Source of the DNA: Porphyra umbilicalis
Taxonomy: Eukaryota > Rhodophyta > Bangiophyceae > Bangiales > Bangiaceae
Assembly (NCBI GenBank): GCA_002049455.2
Contig: KV918931.1
Location: 62,001 to 126,000, forward strand
Length of the DNA: 64,000 nucleotides
Reading direction: 5' to 3'
The notes beneath the pieces were generated by a model. The model ran no database searches and was not told the origin of the DNA. It was given only the letters and a program-made list of their open reading frames with translations. Positions 29,876 through 41,947 of the stretch are shown one piece after another. Position 1 is the stretch's first letter, and every line of letters starts with the position of its first letter. The position numbers were made by a program, and so were the translations under genes.

Positions 29876-32188
29876 TCACTCGGCGCGGTGGCCCGAGTTC
29901 AGGCCAGGCGTCGCCTCAATCTCAGCCGCCGTGGCGATGGCCGACGCCACCCTAGCCGCCTCCTGCTGCGCCGCCGCACTGGCGCCTTCCGCTCTCGCCG
30001 TCGCCCTCGCAGCCGCTCCCGCCACGGCCGCGGTCTCGGCCGCTTCCGGGTCGTTGTGGAGCGACACCGCCGCACCACTGCGCTTCTTCAGGTGCTGGCG
30101 CACCTTCATCGTCACGACCGCAAGGTGCCCCAACGGGCACACCAGCACCCGCGGCCACGCCGCAGTGTTTCCGACCTCGGTGAAAAGGTGGAGAGCATGA
30201 AACGATTGGAAGACGGCCGCCATTGCGCGCAGCAGCCCGGCACGGGGCACGGCCTCGGTAATGAAGGCGTCGCCATCGAGCAAGGCTGCCGCCTCGGCTG
30301 GCTCGAAGACCACCTCGTACTTGGTCTGCGTGCCGCGAACGCGGCGGAGGGTGCCCCTGCCCTCCTCCTCGTTCACGTACGAGGCGAAGGTCGAAACGGC
30401 CTTGTTGCCAATGCGCTCATAGAAGTGGTAGACGACGCGATGCAGGTACCTGTACGCCATGGTCCGCTTCTTGCTCAATAGAACGCTGCCGCGTGTCGCG
30501 CCGGCGACGACTGCAGCCGGGCGCTTCGCACGCACGGGGAGGCGCCACTTCTTCTCGAGCATCCGTAGGGCCACCTTTGAGTCGACGCCCATGTTGACAA
30601 CGATCCAGTCGCGCATGATCAGGTTGACCTCCTTCATGTCGACGAAGGCGCCGCGGGGGCCGCCCGGACGGGCGAGAAAACGCCGGAGCAGCCACGTGTA
30701 CAGAAAGGGCTGGCAAAGTCAGAGGTAACGGATAAGGGCAAGGGCAGAACATGCGCACCAAGGCCAGGAAGAATGAGGTGGACAAGCGCACGAAGGAACA
30801 TGGCATCGCGAAGGTCAGGGGCAGTGCCAAAGGAGCACACCAAACAACTCCCAGTCAAGACAGAAAGCCCAGTCAACAATCCCCCACGAGGCGGGCGCCC
30901 CAGCCGCGCACTCTTCTGGCACGTCGGCGGCACGTACCTTCAAGGTTAGAACCCACTTCGCATCTTGGATCTCCATTTCGTCCTCCGTCTGCGGCTGCGC
31001 CGCACCACCTGACCCCGCCACGGGCGGATCCGCACCGGCCGCATGGACAGCATCACCCGGAGGCGCCCGCGCCGCCTCTCGACGCGCCGAGGCGGCCGGA
31101 GCCAAACCCTCTGACAAGGCGTCTCCCATCTTGGAAATCGCCTGCCGCATCATGACGACCGAGGCACCCATGGCGTCCGTCGCCACAGCAATGTCGTCCG
31201 TCTTCTTCGTGAGCAGCCGCACGCTGCTGTTTGTCACTGCAAGCTCCTTTCGGACGGCAGTGTTCTCCCGCCGCACGCCAGACAATCCCGACGTCAGCGC
31301 ACTCTGCAGCTGCGCCACCTGCGCCGGGACAGCAGGGGAAAGGCCGATGCCGCCGCCCTGCTCACCGCGCGGCGTGTCCCCAGCACCCGCCGAGACGGCT
31401 CGAGGCACAGATTCTTGCGCAAGCCGTGGACGAGTCGGCGGTGACCGGCTGGGCGAGCCGCCCGCCGCAGAGGCGCGCGCCCGACGCCGGGTGCCGGCAG
31501 GCCGCGTACAGACGCCGCCGCGAGTCGGCTGGCGTGGCTCCGTTGACCCCACGCCGACTTCAATCGTGTTGACGGCGCGGTCGCCTCGGGCCGTCGCCGA
31601 CTGTGACTGTGGAACGTCGCCAGGAGAGCGATGTGACGCCCCAACCGGCGAGGAAGAGTATGGCGGCGGCAGTTGGCGGCCGGCGGTGGCTGCCGAGAGC
31701 GGCGCCAATCCACGTGGGCTCGGTGACGACCCAGGCGGTGGCAACGGTGACCCAACGCTCCCCCGCATGCCGCTCCACCACGCCTCACTCGCGGCACGCT
31801 CGCGCTGCTAGCGCCAGTCGATGGCGCCCAGCGCGGGGTAGACGGCAGGTGGAGGTGGCGTTCGGGTGGGCGCGAGCGCTTGGACCGGCGCCGGCAACGA
31901 CGGACGGACCAAATACAGCGGCTCTGGTGAGGAGGTGGCCTGCCCCGCTGAGGGCACCGGCGTCGTGCCGCCCACAAGTCGGAGGAAGGCCCGGTCCGCC
32001 GGTCGAGGAGGACCGACGCGGGGAGCCAACGCCGGCAGCCCATTGTGGCCAATACGACCTTGACCGGCAGATTGCGGGTCACCCGTAGATGGGGCGGCCG
32101 CCGGCACGGCGAGGAAGCGGCCGGAAGCAGCATGGCCGGCCGGCGGCGTCACAATGGCGAGGGTGAACTTGTCGAAGAAGACCTTCAT
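29876..32188 (-). CDS. unknown protein, two exons, with an in-frame TAG; probably transposon-borne
   Basis: Starts at the ATG at 32188 (MKVFFDKFTLAIVTPPAGH). A Pro/Ala-rich N-terminal part is followed by a TAG at 31808-31810. The same frame then continues for 290 codons, including a predicted coiled coil (VAQLQSALTSGLSGVRRENT...MRQAISKMGDALSEGL). The donor AAG|GTACGT at 30938/30937 and acceptor CCAG|CCC at 30710/30709 define a 228-bp phase-0 intron (30710-30937). The intron joins ...WVLTLK to PFLYTWLLRRFLARPGGP..., and exon 2 runs to 29876. Exon 2 has a compact basic domain (MRDWIVVNMGVDSKVALRML, KRTMAYRYLHRVVYHFYERIGNKA) and an Ala/Glu-rich helical tail. No family is recognised. The clean splice phase argues for a real gene; the TAG suggests either damage or a start downstream of it. 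Lies head-to-head with the transposase. Confidence 0.6.
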
Positions 32189-34119
32189 GTTGATAGCGGA
32201 CGGGAGGAGACGCCGATGCGGGGGCGGCGGGCAGGGCAACGAGGAGCGTTGGGAGGGGAAAAGAGCAGGTAGCAGCGAAAAGGTGGCGGCGGTGGTACGA
32301 GAGAATGAAGCGAGTCTGTTAGCAGGTGCTCAAAGAGCAGGTCCACGCGGATGATATACCCGTCGTCGGGGCTGTTGGTCTGCGGAGCTGGGTTCCGCGT
32401 GCTCTCGACGGGCGGGGGGGTGGGGGCAGCAGGGGGGCCATCCCGTCGCAACACCCCTCTCGCCAGAGTATTGCGGGCCAGTAGGTCCAAACAGGGTGCC
32501 ACAGACGTACAGACGTGGGGTCGCCGAGTGTGTGGCGCACAAGTGAGCGGATCGACGGTCTGGGGGCACGAGAATGCCGCGGCGGGGCGGTCCGACGTCG
32601 CTGGGTAGTGGGTAGGGGACAGCGGAGCGGCACACGCCAACGGCGCCGCGAGGACGGTCGGCGAGTGAAGCGGCGCATCCGCCATGTCGATTGCCGGCGT
32701 TCGTCCTTGGCGATACTCTTTCGGAGCTGAAAGATTTGTGGTTTTGCAACAGGCAGCTCGACCCAGAAGTTTGAATGGTGCATAAAAACGGGTACTACTG
32801 TCTACGAGATACGCTATTTGATTGGTACAATCGACGTATCTGGATATCTCGGCCAAGTGACCCCCAATCTGCCGCATTTGATGGAACCATCATTCTTCTG
32901 GCGGCACGCCCGTGTCACTCAGTGTCACCGCACTTGCCAAATTTTCTGGTACCAGACAGTGTGCGCCAGCGGACTTGGTCGCAGCTCCCAAGCCGGGTCG
33001 GGCACATCTTGGCCGAGTGGCCGCGTCCTCGACCCGTGAGGGTGGACCGGGAAGCGTGGTGCCGCTTGCGCCTGGCTGCCCGCCTTGGCCGTGAGGCAGG
33101 CTGGCCGTACCCGGGTTGAGGCTACCCCATCGTCGGCGAACGACGTGTGCGACGTGAGTTGAGGGGCAGCAGTACCGGGGGAGGTGTGAGGGGGGCGGGA
33201 CCACGGCATATGCCGGGGCCGTGGTAGCTGCCGCTGGCCAGTGCCCCAAGCGAGGCGAGCGTGACTCGCCGTTTTCGGGCCAGGCGCTGCCCCGGTAGCA
33301 GGCACTATGTCTGGGCGCGGTGCCTGTCTCTAGCGTGCGGGCTCCGTATTGTGCCCACTCGCTCACCGGGCACAGCGGAGTGCCCGAGCCATTGCCTCGC
33401 AGTCACGGCACTCGCGGATGGTTTGTGTTTGTCGTGTGTGCCACATGATGTTGTTCTGCCCGTTCAGGTACCACCACCCCCGTTGTCAACTCAGAGTCGC
33501 TGGTGGGTAGAGAAGTGTTGCTCGGATACCGGCCGGGGGCCGAGATGCGATGAGCCACGGTTGCTGTTGGCGTGTGCGGGAGTTCTGGTTGAGGCGTTGA
33601 CGGCGGCGAGGGGCAGCCGCGTATCCGGCGCGTGGCTCGAGACCCTCATCGGCCCACAACCAGCTTTGGTGAGTTTGTTGTGGAGGGGGGCTGCGTGAGG
33701 GCGTCACCAGAGGCTCACCTCTGCACCTCGTTTTCCTGCGGCAGAGAGTGAGCCGCAGGTCATACGGCGGAGGGGGGGCGATATCAGCCTCAGAGGGAGC
33801 GGAGATACGTCCGTGACTCCGAGGGGCCATCTGCGGAGTGGGCGCTTGGGAGGTGCAGCTTCACAGCGGTTCACAGCGGTGGAGCTCCGCTGTCTCGGTG
33901 GGGCTTGGGAACGTTTCACACACGCTGGCGAGCTCGCTGGTTGAGGCTCCTACAAGAGTGCCCCGATTGACGCTCACACGGACTGGCTGCTGACTTTCCC
34001 AATGCTTGACCTTTGCTACAGCCACCTGTACCTGCGTCTCGAACGCCAGTCCCCCAGACGACAAGCACTCCTACCTCCACACCGCCCTCCCCGCGTGACA
34101 GCGAAAGCTCGAGGCTGCC
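32189..34119. other. intergenic between divergent transposon genes
   Basis: About 1.9 kb, mid GC, between the two start codons, so it should hold both promoters. No ORF or repeat stands out. A small TCACAGCGG direct repeat is present near 33870-33885. Confidence 0.4.
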
Positions 34120-37100
34120 ATGGCGACGGCGGCCATCATGTCGCGCACGGTGCACCGCTGCGACTACTGCTGCTCCACCTTCGGCAACGCCGCCAACGTC
34201 GCGCGTCACATGCAGTCCAGCCACCCCCACGAGAGCCGCCTCGTCGGTGTGCGCTCGACGGGGGCGCAGCCAATCAACCTCGTCTTCGGGTCCTTCAACG
34301 CCATGGCCGACGCCACCGGTCCGGTGCTCTTGGAGCCGGCGGCCACGGACGCCGCGCCCGCCGTCGTGAGTGACACGGCGGCAAATTCCTTTGGCACTGA
34401 CGTCGACATGGGCACCGCGCCGTCACAGATGGTGGCGGCGGCGCCTGTGGAAGCGATGACCACCGAGATGGATGCCATGGACGAGACGCCGCTGCTGTCT
34501 AGCGGCGAAGGCGACGACGGCGTCGAGCAGCCCCCGCTCGCGGGGAGCACGGACGTGTGCAGCCCGGGAGTGAATGGCCCTCTGGGAAACCACGACGACG
34601 ACTCTGATGGAGACGGAAGCAGCGAATCCCTCAGTGCTCTCTCGGGCTCCACTGGCGCGTCGGACAGCGGTGCCGACACTGAAGAGGTCTACGATGTCGG
34701 CGACATGTACGGCGCCATCGAGAATGTGGCGGAGGACGCGGTTGTCGCAATCACTCCGCCGGCCATCGTCCCTAGCAGTGCCGCGGCGCGCGTCCGTGCT
34801 TACTACGAACGTCTACCTGAGGCGACAGCGGCTCAGTTCGTCGTCGATCCCGTGTGGGGTACGCGCGCCTCGGATTTTAACTCCTCTGCGCTGCGCTGTG
34901 CGTTGCGTTTTGCGTTGACTGCCGGTGGTAGCGGCCTAACCGAGCGCGACCAAGTGCGCTACGCGCGCTCACTCCAGCTCATCGAGACGGAGGCGACTCG
35001 CGGGACGTCGGCGCGGGGCCCGGTGACTCGCGCGTTCCCCAACCCGCGCTCATTTCTTACGGCGACGCGCCGCGAGGTGAACCGCGTGTTGGCCGCGCGT
35101 CAGTGGCAGAAGGTGCCGATCTCTATCGGCGGCCACACTTACGTCTTCTTCTTTCGTGACATTCTGCAGGCCGGGCTGGACGCTCTGGCAGTGGCCAAGG
35201 AGGTGGCGTTCGGGGACTCTGCAGAGATGCTGGAGCTGGACCTCGACGGGGACGACACTGCGAGAGTGCGCCATGGCACACTCGACAGCGATCTGCTCCA
35301 GGGGGAGGCGCAGCACGTGCGGAAGCTGCACGGCCCAGATGCGCGCGTGATGGCTGTGCAGCTGCATGCGGACGAGGCGGTTGTCTCGTGGTCGGGGGCG
35401 AACTACATGTTCCCCGTGCGTGCGAAATTCGTCAATGTGCTCGACAATGGCGGTACGTGGGTAACTGTCGGGTACCTGGAGCACATCCCCAAGTCGGTCG
35501 AGAAGACGGGCGCTGCGCGCCTCGTCGTGAGTGACGCTCGAAACGAGCTGTTCCAACGCTCGCTGGCTGTGGCGCTGGCGACCCTCGTCCGCGCCAGCGA
35601 GAGTGGCGTGACGGCCACTGTTGGGACGCGCGGTGCCATGCACCTGCTGCCGAGGGTTGTCGGCCTGATTGTGGACCAGGTCGAGGAGCGCAACTTCTAC
35701 GCGCTGATGGGGAACCGCTGTCGGTTTTTTTGCTCCATTTGCATGGAAGACCGGAGCATGAGTGGCGCTGAGCTGGGGATTCGCGCCGTTGACCGAGACG
35801 TTGTCGCGACGTTGGATGCTCAACTAGCTGCCGCTGCTGTTCGGGCCGAGGATCCCCGCCCTAGCCGCCGCCGCGCCCTCGGGGCTGAGCACAGCGCTCT
35901 GGCGTTCGTGCCTGCCCTCGGTGCCATCCATGGGCTCGGCACGGGCGCTACCAACCTCTACCGCGTCGTTTCATTCGACGTTCTTCACGTGTGGAAGCTT
36001 GGCATCCTCAGGATGCTTGCTCAGCGCCTTCCTGCGGTGTTCCTATCTCTCTGCCAGGGCCGCGGCGGCGCTCGCTTCGGTTCCGTGTCGGCAACCCTCG
36101 ACGCTATCAACCTCCGCGGCTGGCATGTTGGTCGAAACTGCAGCATCACTCCTGCGCCGCCGGGGTACGATTGCCTGCTCTTGGTCGCGCACGAGCAGCG
36201 GTGGACCTCACTCGCACAGCGTGCCATTTTCCTTTTGGCGGGACGGAGGTGCCAGCCAGCCGTCACAGAGCTCACGGTAGCTCGGTACCGTTATCTTGCC
36301 ATGAGATGAGTTCTGACAATCGTGCTTGTGTCCCCCTCTCCAATCTTTCACGCTCATTCCTTTATGGCTCCCAACACACTCGCCCAACAGGTGCTTCGTG
36401 CCCACTTCTGACACACAGGCCACAATGACGGGGCGCAGCTGGCGGCACTTTTCCGTCTTCTGGCCGTTCATGCTGGCCGGCATGATTGGGCCGCGAGACG
36501 TACCGAGCCCGGCGGAGGAGCTCCTCGACGGCGCGCCTGTGGCGCCCACGGGGGACTCGGCGCTCTTGCAGCCACCCAATTCAAGCGGCAGTGGTACCGA
36601 CGCCGACAGCGACGACGGTCGGTCAGATGCGTGCTCCGACGGGGACAGCAATGGCGAAGCGGGGTCGGACTCGAGCGACGGGGAGAATGCACGGGCTCGT
36701 TCGACCCCAGGCACCAATGCTCCGAGGGGCAGACCTTGCAACGACGGGCTCCCAGGCCCCGACGTGGTCAACAACGCGTCCTACCTCGAGGTTTTCGGCA
36801 CCGCGCCGCTCCACGATGCTGTTCTCGACACATTTTGTCGTGCGGCGCGGCTGGGAGGTGCCCTATTCGGCGACAACGTCGCCGATACGAAGGCGCTCAC
36901 GGGCGCGCAGATTGACTCGATGGACGCTGAGGCCAAGGCCTTGGGCATCGACTGTGTCCAGACATTGTACGGTCATGTGAACACTACGAAGCTCCACCGC
37001 CTTGTACAGCACCTCGGAGACGAGCTGCGGGCGCGCGGGAACCTGTGGGAGGGGGACACGTCCGAGAACGAACGCCTCCACGCGTCGTGTAAGCGGATGT

Positions 37101-37903
37101 TTGAGCGTAGCAACAAGCGCGGTCCCGGCGTTGCGTTGCAGATGATGAGATGTGACGAGGCGCAGTCGGCCGTGCTTAGCGGCATGCACGAGGACGACCA
37201 CGGCTCCACCTCCAACACCATCGCCGACGAAGACGAAGCTGGGGATGCGGGCAGTTCGTCTGCTGGGCAGCCGAGGCGGACGGCGGACCTGTCCTTCACT
37301 GGTCGCGGCACGCGCATCGCCTTGGGCGACGTGCACGTGGCAGGGGCGCTGGCCAAGGTCGGCGAGATTCTCGGCATGGCCGACACTGAGTCCGTCACGC
37401 TGCACAACACCGCGCGCATTGTCGCGCGTTTCGAGTGGGGAGCTCCCGGCAAGGTACAGCATCTCCGGGCGTCCCCCAACTTCATGAACAAGCCGTGGTT
37501 TTCATACGTGCGGTACGAGGCGGCGGGCGGCACGGTGCAGTGGGGTCGGGTGCGGCTCGTGCTGCGGGCACTTGGTCGCGAGCGCCGCAGTTGTGTCATC
37601 CTGCAGCGGATGCGCCGCGTACCCGCTCGCCCTGGCTGTGTCCTGTCGCGTTACGGTTGCCAGAGACTGGCCTGGGACTTTGACCAGGCGACGGACGAGT
37701 ACCCGGCCCTGACTGTCGTCGACGCGACGAACATCCTGCGGGCTGAAGACGTGCAGGTCGACTGGTGGGACCTGACGGAGCGGCTCGGTCTTCTCGCAAC
37801 GCCAGCCAACAAAGTCATCGACGCTGCTGAGCGGCGCGCCGCACGCTACTTCACAAACCCCTTCTTTCCGTGGACGAGCCGCGCGCTCCGTCCCGGTCTT
37901 TGA
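34120..37903 (+). CDS. zinc-finger DNA transposase, Plavaka/CACTA-like (two exons)
   Basis: Exon 1 is 34120-36276 and exon 2 is 36419-37903. The 142-bp intron has donor ACG|GTAGCT and acceptor CACACAG|GCC, both phase 0, giving 1213 residues. The ATG at 34120 (GCCATGG) opens a C2H2 finger (C14, C17, H30, H35) for DNA binding, then an acidic linker. The central part contains YLEHIPKSVEKTGAARLVVSD and FDVLHVWKLGILRML (D620, H623), the catalytic-region style of Plavaka, KDZ and CACTA transposases. Exon 2 has TTKLHRLVQHLGDELRARG followed by ENERLHASCKRMFERSNKRG, matching the LH...H...NE..H...K..(Y/F)..(T/S)N(K/H)R signature of those families. A Plavaka-like class is my best guess. The frame is intact, so it may be active. 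GC is lower than in the neighbouring host genes. Confidence 0.75.
36277..36418 (+). other. spliceosomal intron of the transposase gene
   Basis: Begins GTAGCT and ends CACACAG; 142 bp. It contains the in-frame stop (36307-36309) of exon 1's frame. Removing it joins two frames that both read as transposase. Confidence 0.75.
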
Positions 37904-40900
37904 TTGAATGCCTGGGGGTGCACGGGTGGGCTTGCGCGTACTAGTTCGAGGATCGCGCGCGACTGTAGTGAGGAGTGCTTTTAACGTGAGGTGCTCGCGT
38001 CTCTAGCTCTATATCGTAGTATTTCTTCTCGTCGCCATTCAGCCGGTCCCGTCCAGAGCACAAGTCAGCCGGACAATATGCACCGGCTTTCTGCCATCGT
38101 ATAGATGCCAGTACTCTGTCGCAAAGCGCGCATCCAAGGTAGCCGTCGACGCGGAGCACGCCAGCCAGCCGTCCCACACGGGTTCCCTCGCCCTCCGCCG
38201 TTCCATGTGCTCCCCGCGCAGGAGAAGCATGTATCCCACTGTGTCCTCCCACCGTGTCATGCGTGGCCGCCCCGCTATTTGACGCAAGCGCGCAAGGCAT
38301 TGGTGACTTGGACGCTGCTCGGACGTTGCCATGTCCATGGCGTTCCCAGCCGCAACGGCTGACGCCCGCTCTCCGGTTTCCTTCTGGACAAGGTCTCAGT
38401 GGTCCGCGCAAGCAGGCCAATGCCACAGGAAGCATGCTACAGCGCACTGCCAAAGGCGTGTACGGCTCCAGCGACTTCGTCGTAGCAACAGGTACGCGGA
38501 CTAAAAGACACAGAGGAGACGCACCCAGCAGTTGAGTTTCCTGCAAACGGACTTGGCGGTGGAATCGACCATTGCCTCACTTCTCGAGCTGTCCTTTCGA
38601 CCTCAACTGCGCCGCTCCCACCCTCGCACGCACCGGCCAGGCTTGTTTACGCTTAGATTGAGGGCCGTCATCAGATTAGCAATGTGATTGGCTGTGGTAA
38701 GCGTCGAACAGCAGAGCTGCCTCGCGACGATTAGTCGACTCGAGGTCATGTGCCAGGACCTGGCGACACGAGCCCCTGAACGGAAGTTTCTCTCGGACAG
38801 ACTCCCGGTCATGAACGACAGCCGTGAACGACGGAATCCCGTTCAGGAGTACCTTTGACTGGAGTCCGGGTCAGGCTCCTGTTCAAGAGGACAGTTTTCC
38901 GACGCTGTCGGCAAAAGAGCAAAGCGCGCAACCTCGTGCCGACAGTGCGGGCGCGCGCCCAGAGGCGCCTTGCGGGAGAGGCCCTTGCTTGGCAAGGACA
39001 GTCCAGTACCAGGAACGCGGCGATGCCGCCGCTGCCGACGTGGCGGCTGCGCCGAGGGTGTGGCCCCACGCCCCGTCGTGCGGCGGGGCGACCGTGGGAT
39101 GGCGCCACCGCGTGGCGGCGGGCACCCGACGCCACCCCCGTCGGCTCCCTTGTCGCACGGGAAGGGAGCCGCGGGGAGCGGCGTTTGGTGGCTGTGGGGT
39201 TTTCTACCGGCCGTCTGGGGGCATTGGGAAACGCCGGGCGGGGCGGGCGGCGGCGGCGGGGTGGGGGGACGGCGCTACGGTCCGAGCAGCTACTCGTATG
39301 ACCGGTTCTTGTGGCGGCGTGTCATTTTTTTTTTTGCCACGGCAGCGCCCAACGATTGTGTGACGCAACGTACGTACCAACAGCGAGCGCGTTGTCTCTT
39401 CCCCCTCCCGGCCGTCGGTTCCAAACGGGCTCCCCCTTAGACCGCGAGCGGCCGCACGAGTTCGTGGAAAACATGGCCGAGCGGATCCCCCTCAGTCGGA
39501 CGCTGCTGCCCGTCGCGCTCGTGTCGAGAGTGTGCCTAAAATAGTACACCACGGGCGTGCTGCGCGCCTTACGCCACACGTGTTCCTCCCATTCTCAAAG
39601 GGCACCCCTGTTGACGTGCCCGCCCTGCCGGGAAGACCTGCCACGGGTGCTTGGCGCGGCCGCCGAGGCGGCCCGCCACCAATCCGGCCCGTGTGGTCCC
39701 CGCGCCCGCCCCACGAGGCCACCTGTTGAGTTGAACGCCGCCGCGCCGATGGACTTGGGCGCCGACCCCGACGGCTCGGCGGCCGTCGGGCCGAGCCACG
39801 CCTCTGCCCACGCCGTCACGCCCCGTCGCGTGGACGGCCAATTCGGTGATGACGCCGCCGTCATGGACGTTGTCGTACAGGCTGTGGGTGCTCTCACGGG
39901 CAAACGTGGCGGTGCGGGGGTGGGGGAGGGTGCGGCGGCGGCGCGCGCGCCGCCGTCGACAGCGCAGAGGCGTCGACGGCCTCGGCCGCCGTGGCCGACG
40001 GTGCGGCGTCAGAGGCGGGCGCAGAGGCACCCGGCCCATTGGCGTTACGGGCCTCGGTGCCCGCCGAGGGGGCCCCCACGCACGTGATGGCGTGGCAGAG
40101 GGCCCGAGCGAAGCAGATCAGGAGAGGGGCAGTGACATGTGGAGGCGCACCTAGAGGCGGCCCGCTGCGAGCGCGGGCGGACGACTGGTGGGAGGGTGCG
40201 TCGAGCGGGCGCGTCAACCGCGGGCAAGAAACCGTGTCCATCATCAAGGCAAAGCGCACACGGTGAGCTGCACGGCCTGCACGACGAGGCCTGACCGAGG
40301 ACCTCGACGAAAGTGTGGAACGCGGACCCTGCTGGACCCCCGGTGCCCCGCCTCGTGTCGGCCACGGCGCGCGGTGGGCGCAAACCAACGCGAGCAGCGA
40401 TCATGGACATGATGTAGGGTCGGCGCCTCCCCCGTGCCTGGTGTCACCGCCTGTCGGCGCCTCCTTGCCCCGTCCGGTCGCCGGCCCCATCCGTTGCTCG
40501 CCCGGCCGCCTGCTTGTCGCTGCGTGCAGGCCGCCCGGCTGGCACTCCCGCCGTCTGCGACACCGCCGGTTGTTCCGCCGCACAAGCAGCGGCGTGGAGG
40601 CGGGACCCCCCTCCCCTGCTCCCCCCTGCCCCCCCCCCCCGTCCGCGCCATCAATCCCGCCACCGCCGCCCCTGTGACCGGCCATTGCCAAAGCCAGGAG
40701 ACGCCCCCCGCCCCCCCCTGCTCCGCCCGGTGCCGCCGGCCTCCCCTAATGGGTCGCCCAGCTCCCCCACCCGGGGCGTCACCTGGCCGGTGCCGTCAGA
40801 CACCGCGCACGCCCCGCCCACCCCGCGCGCCGTCGCCGCCCTCCCCGCCGCGGCCACCAGCGGGTGCCGACCGACGCCCGCCGCGGCTTCTTCCCCCGGG

Positions 40901-40906
40901 CCACGG
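37904..40906. other. intergenic; right end of the transposon and flank
   Basis: 37.9-38.95 kb is the 3' flank inside the element, with clustered TGAAC/GTTCA motifs at 38774-38886. 39.0-40.9 kb is GC-rich. One plus-strand stretch at about 39600-39650 reads LTCPPCREDLPRVLGAAAEA, like the end of a RING finger, but no complete domain surrounds it. A T11 tract lies near 39326-39336. No gene is supported. Confidence 0.4.
38861..38886 (-). repeat. inverted sub-terminal repeat, right copy
   Basis: Reverse complement begins TTGAACAGGAGCCTGACCCG and continues with GACTCC; pairs with 28783-28808. Confidence 0.6.
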
Positions 40907-41947
40907 ATGAAAATGATCGGACGCCAAGGCGCGCCCCGCCGAGTTTGGGTGGCGGCCACCCCAGCGACCACCCACGACGACGGCGGGTGCAACGGCGGCG
41001 GCGGCAAAACCCCGCCGGGCCACCGCGTGCCCACTACGGCCATGCCGCCGTGTCGCCGCCCGCCCTGCCGCCTGCGTTGGCAGGTGCGCCCCACCTCGGT
41101 GCCGTCGACGGTGCCACCGTGCACGGCGGGCCTGAGGCAGTGCCCCCCCCCCCCCCCCCCCCACGGCGCCCCCCCCCTCCACCCGCCCGCCGAGTGCGGC
41201 CTCTGCGTCGACGCCCCCGCGTCGGTGCGCACCGGCCGGTGCGGGCACGCCTCTTGCGCCGCCTGCCTCTGTCGCGTCTGGTCGGCCGCGGCGGGCGGGT
41301 GGCCGACGTGCCCGCCCGTCGGCCGGCTGCCACGCGCCGCCCACCGACGCGGTCGCCGCTGGGGTGCGGGGCGCCCGCGGCGCCGGCCGCGCGCGCGCGG
41401 TGCGGCGGCACACCCCCGCGCGGGGGGGGGGCCACCGGGGAGCCCCTCGTGCGTGCGGCGGCCGCTTGCGGCGAGCCGCCGCCGCCGCTGCGTCCTCCCC
41501 GACCGCCCGTGCCACCGCCGCACGCGGTTGGAGGGGTGGACGCGGCGGCGGGGGGCCCACGGCGGTAGCAGCGGCGGCACGCTCGACCGTCCAACGATCG
41601 CTTGTGCGCGCTGTGGCGCTACCCCCTGCGCCGGTGGCGGGGGTTCCGTCCCCACAGACGCCCCCCACACGCCCCCCCCCCCCCCGACGGACACGGCGCT
41701 GCGGGCGGCCGACGCGGCGGCGGCGACCGCCGCGTGGACGGCCGTCCGCGTCGAGCGTGTCGGCGGGTGGGGTCCCGTCGCTTCCACCGCCCCCGGGCGC
41801 GCGGATGGTTGCGCGCCGCTGCGGGCGCGCGCCGCGGCGCCGCCGCGCCGTGGCGCCCCCCGCCGACGCGATGGGCGCACGAGGCGGGCCGCCCACCGCC
41901 GCCCACCACCGCCGCGGCGCGCGAGCGGACGCCGCCCGCGACGGTAG
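40907..41947 (+). CDS. RING-finger-like ORF, incomplete signature
   Basis: A plus-strand ORF from the ATG at 40907 contains CGLCVDAPASVRTGRCGHAS followed by CAACLCRVWSAAAGGWPTCPP (about 41197-41315). The order C-x2-C-x11-C-x-H-x2-C-x2-C...C-P-P matches RING-HC zinc fingers of E3 ubiquitin ligases, but the eighth ligand (a second cysteine after CPP) is missing. A single missing base after CCGCCC would supply a cysteine and move the protein into a frame that continues as RPAATRRPPTRS. Downstream, IACARCGATPCAGGGG and a helical DTALRAADAAAATAAWTAV stretch look coding. C17 and C11 runs lie at about 41145-41162 and 41677-41687. The start is uncertain. Moderate to low confidence. Confidence 0.38.
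   Translation: MKMIGRQGAPRRVWVAATPATTHDDGGCNGGGGKTPPGHRVPTTAMPPCRRPPCRLRWQVRPTSVPSTVPPCTAGLRQCPPPPPPHGAPPLHPPAECGLCVDAPASVRTGRCGHASCAACLCRVWSAAAGGWPTCPPVGRLPRAAHRRGRRWGAGRPRRRPRARGAAAHPRAGGGPPGSPSCVRRPLAASRRRRCVLPDRPCHRRTRLEGWTRRRGAHGGSSGGTLDRPTIACARCGATPCAGGGGSVPTDAPHTPPPPPTDTALRAADAAAATAAWTAVRVERVGGWGPVASTAPGRADGCAPLRARAAAPPRRGAPRRRDGRTRRAAHRRPPPPRRASGRRPRR

Larger units (their letters stand above)
28707..38949. mobile_element. probable ~10-kb DNA transposon with two divergent genes (ends approximate)
   Basis: The 26-nt segment 28783-28808 is an inverted copy of 38861-38886 (21 of 26 matches, including CCCGGACT and TTGAAC). Inward of it on both sides lies a CTGAACGGG motif (28831-28839; rc 38838-38846), outward a GTCGGAA motif, and weaker matches to about 28705 and 38950. 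Between them are a spliced zinc-finger transposase (+) and a spliced unknown gene (-), transcribed away from each other. The contents and ends suggest one element of the CACTA/Plavaka-like DNA transposon group. No target duplication could be fixed, so the outer limits are approximate and the unit is inferred. Confidence 0.5.

Noticed and set aside
30417..30830. Minus-strand ORF across the intron of the unknown transposon-borne gene
   Set aside because: It overlaps the intron and reads exon 2 out of frame. The GT-AG intron gives a better protein.
36391..36418. Alternative transposase acceptor after CGCCCAACAG (36390)
   Set aside because: It would add 28 nt and put exon 2 out of frame, while CACACAG at 36418 keeps the frame.
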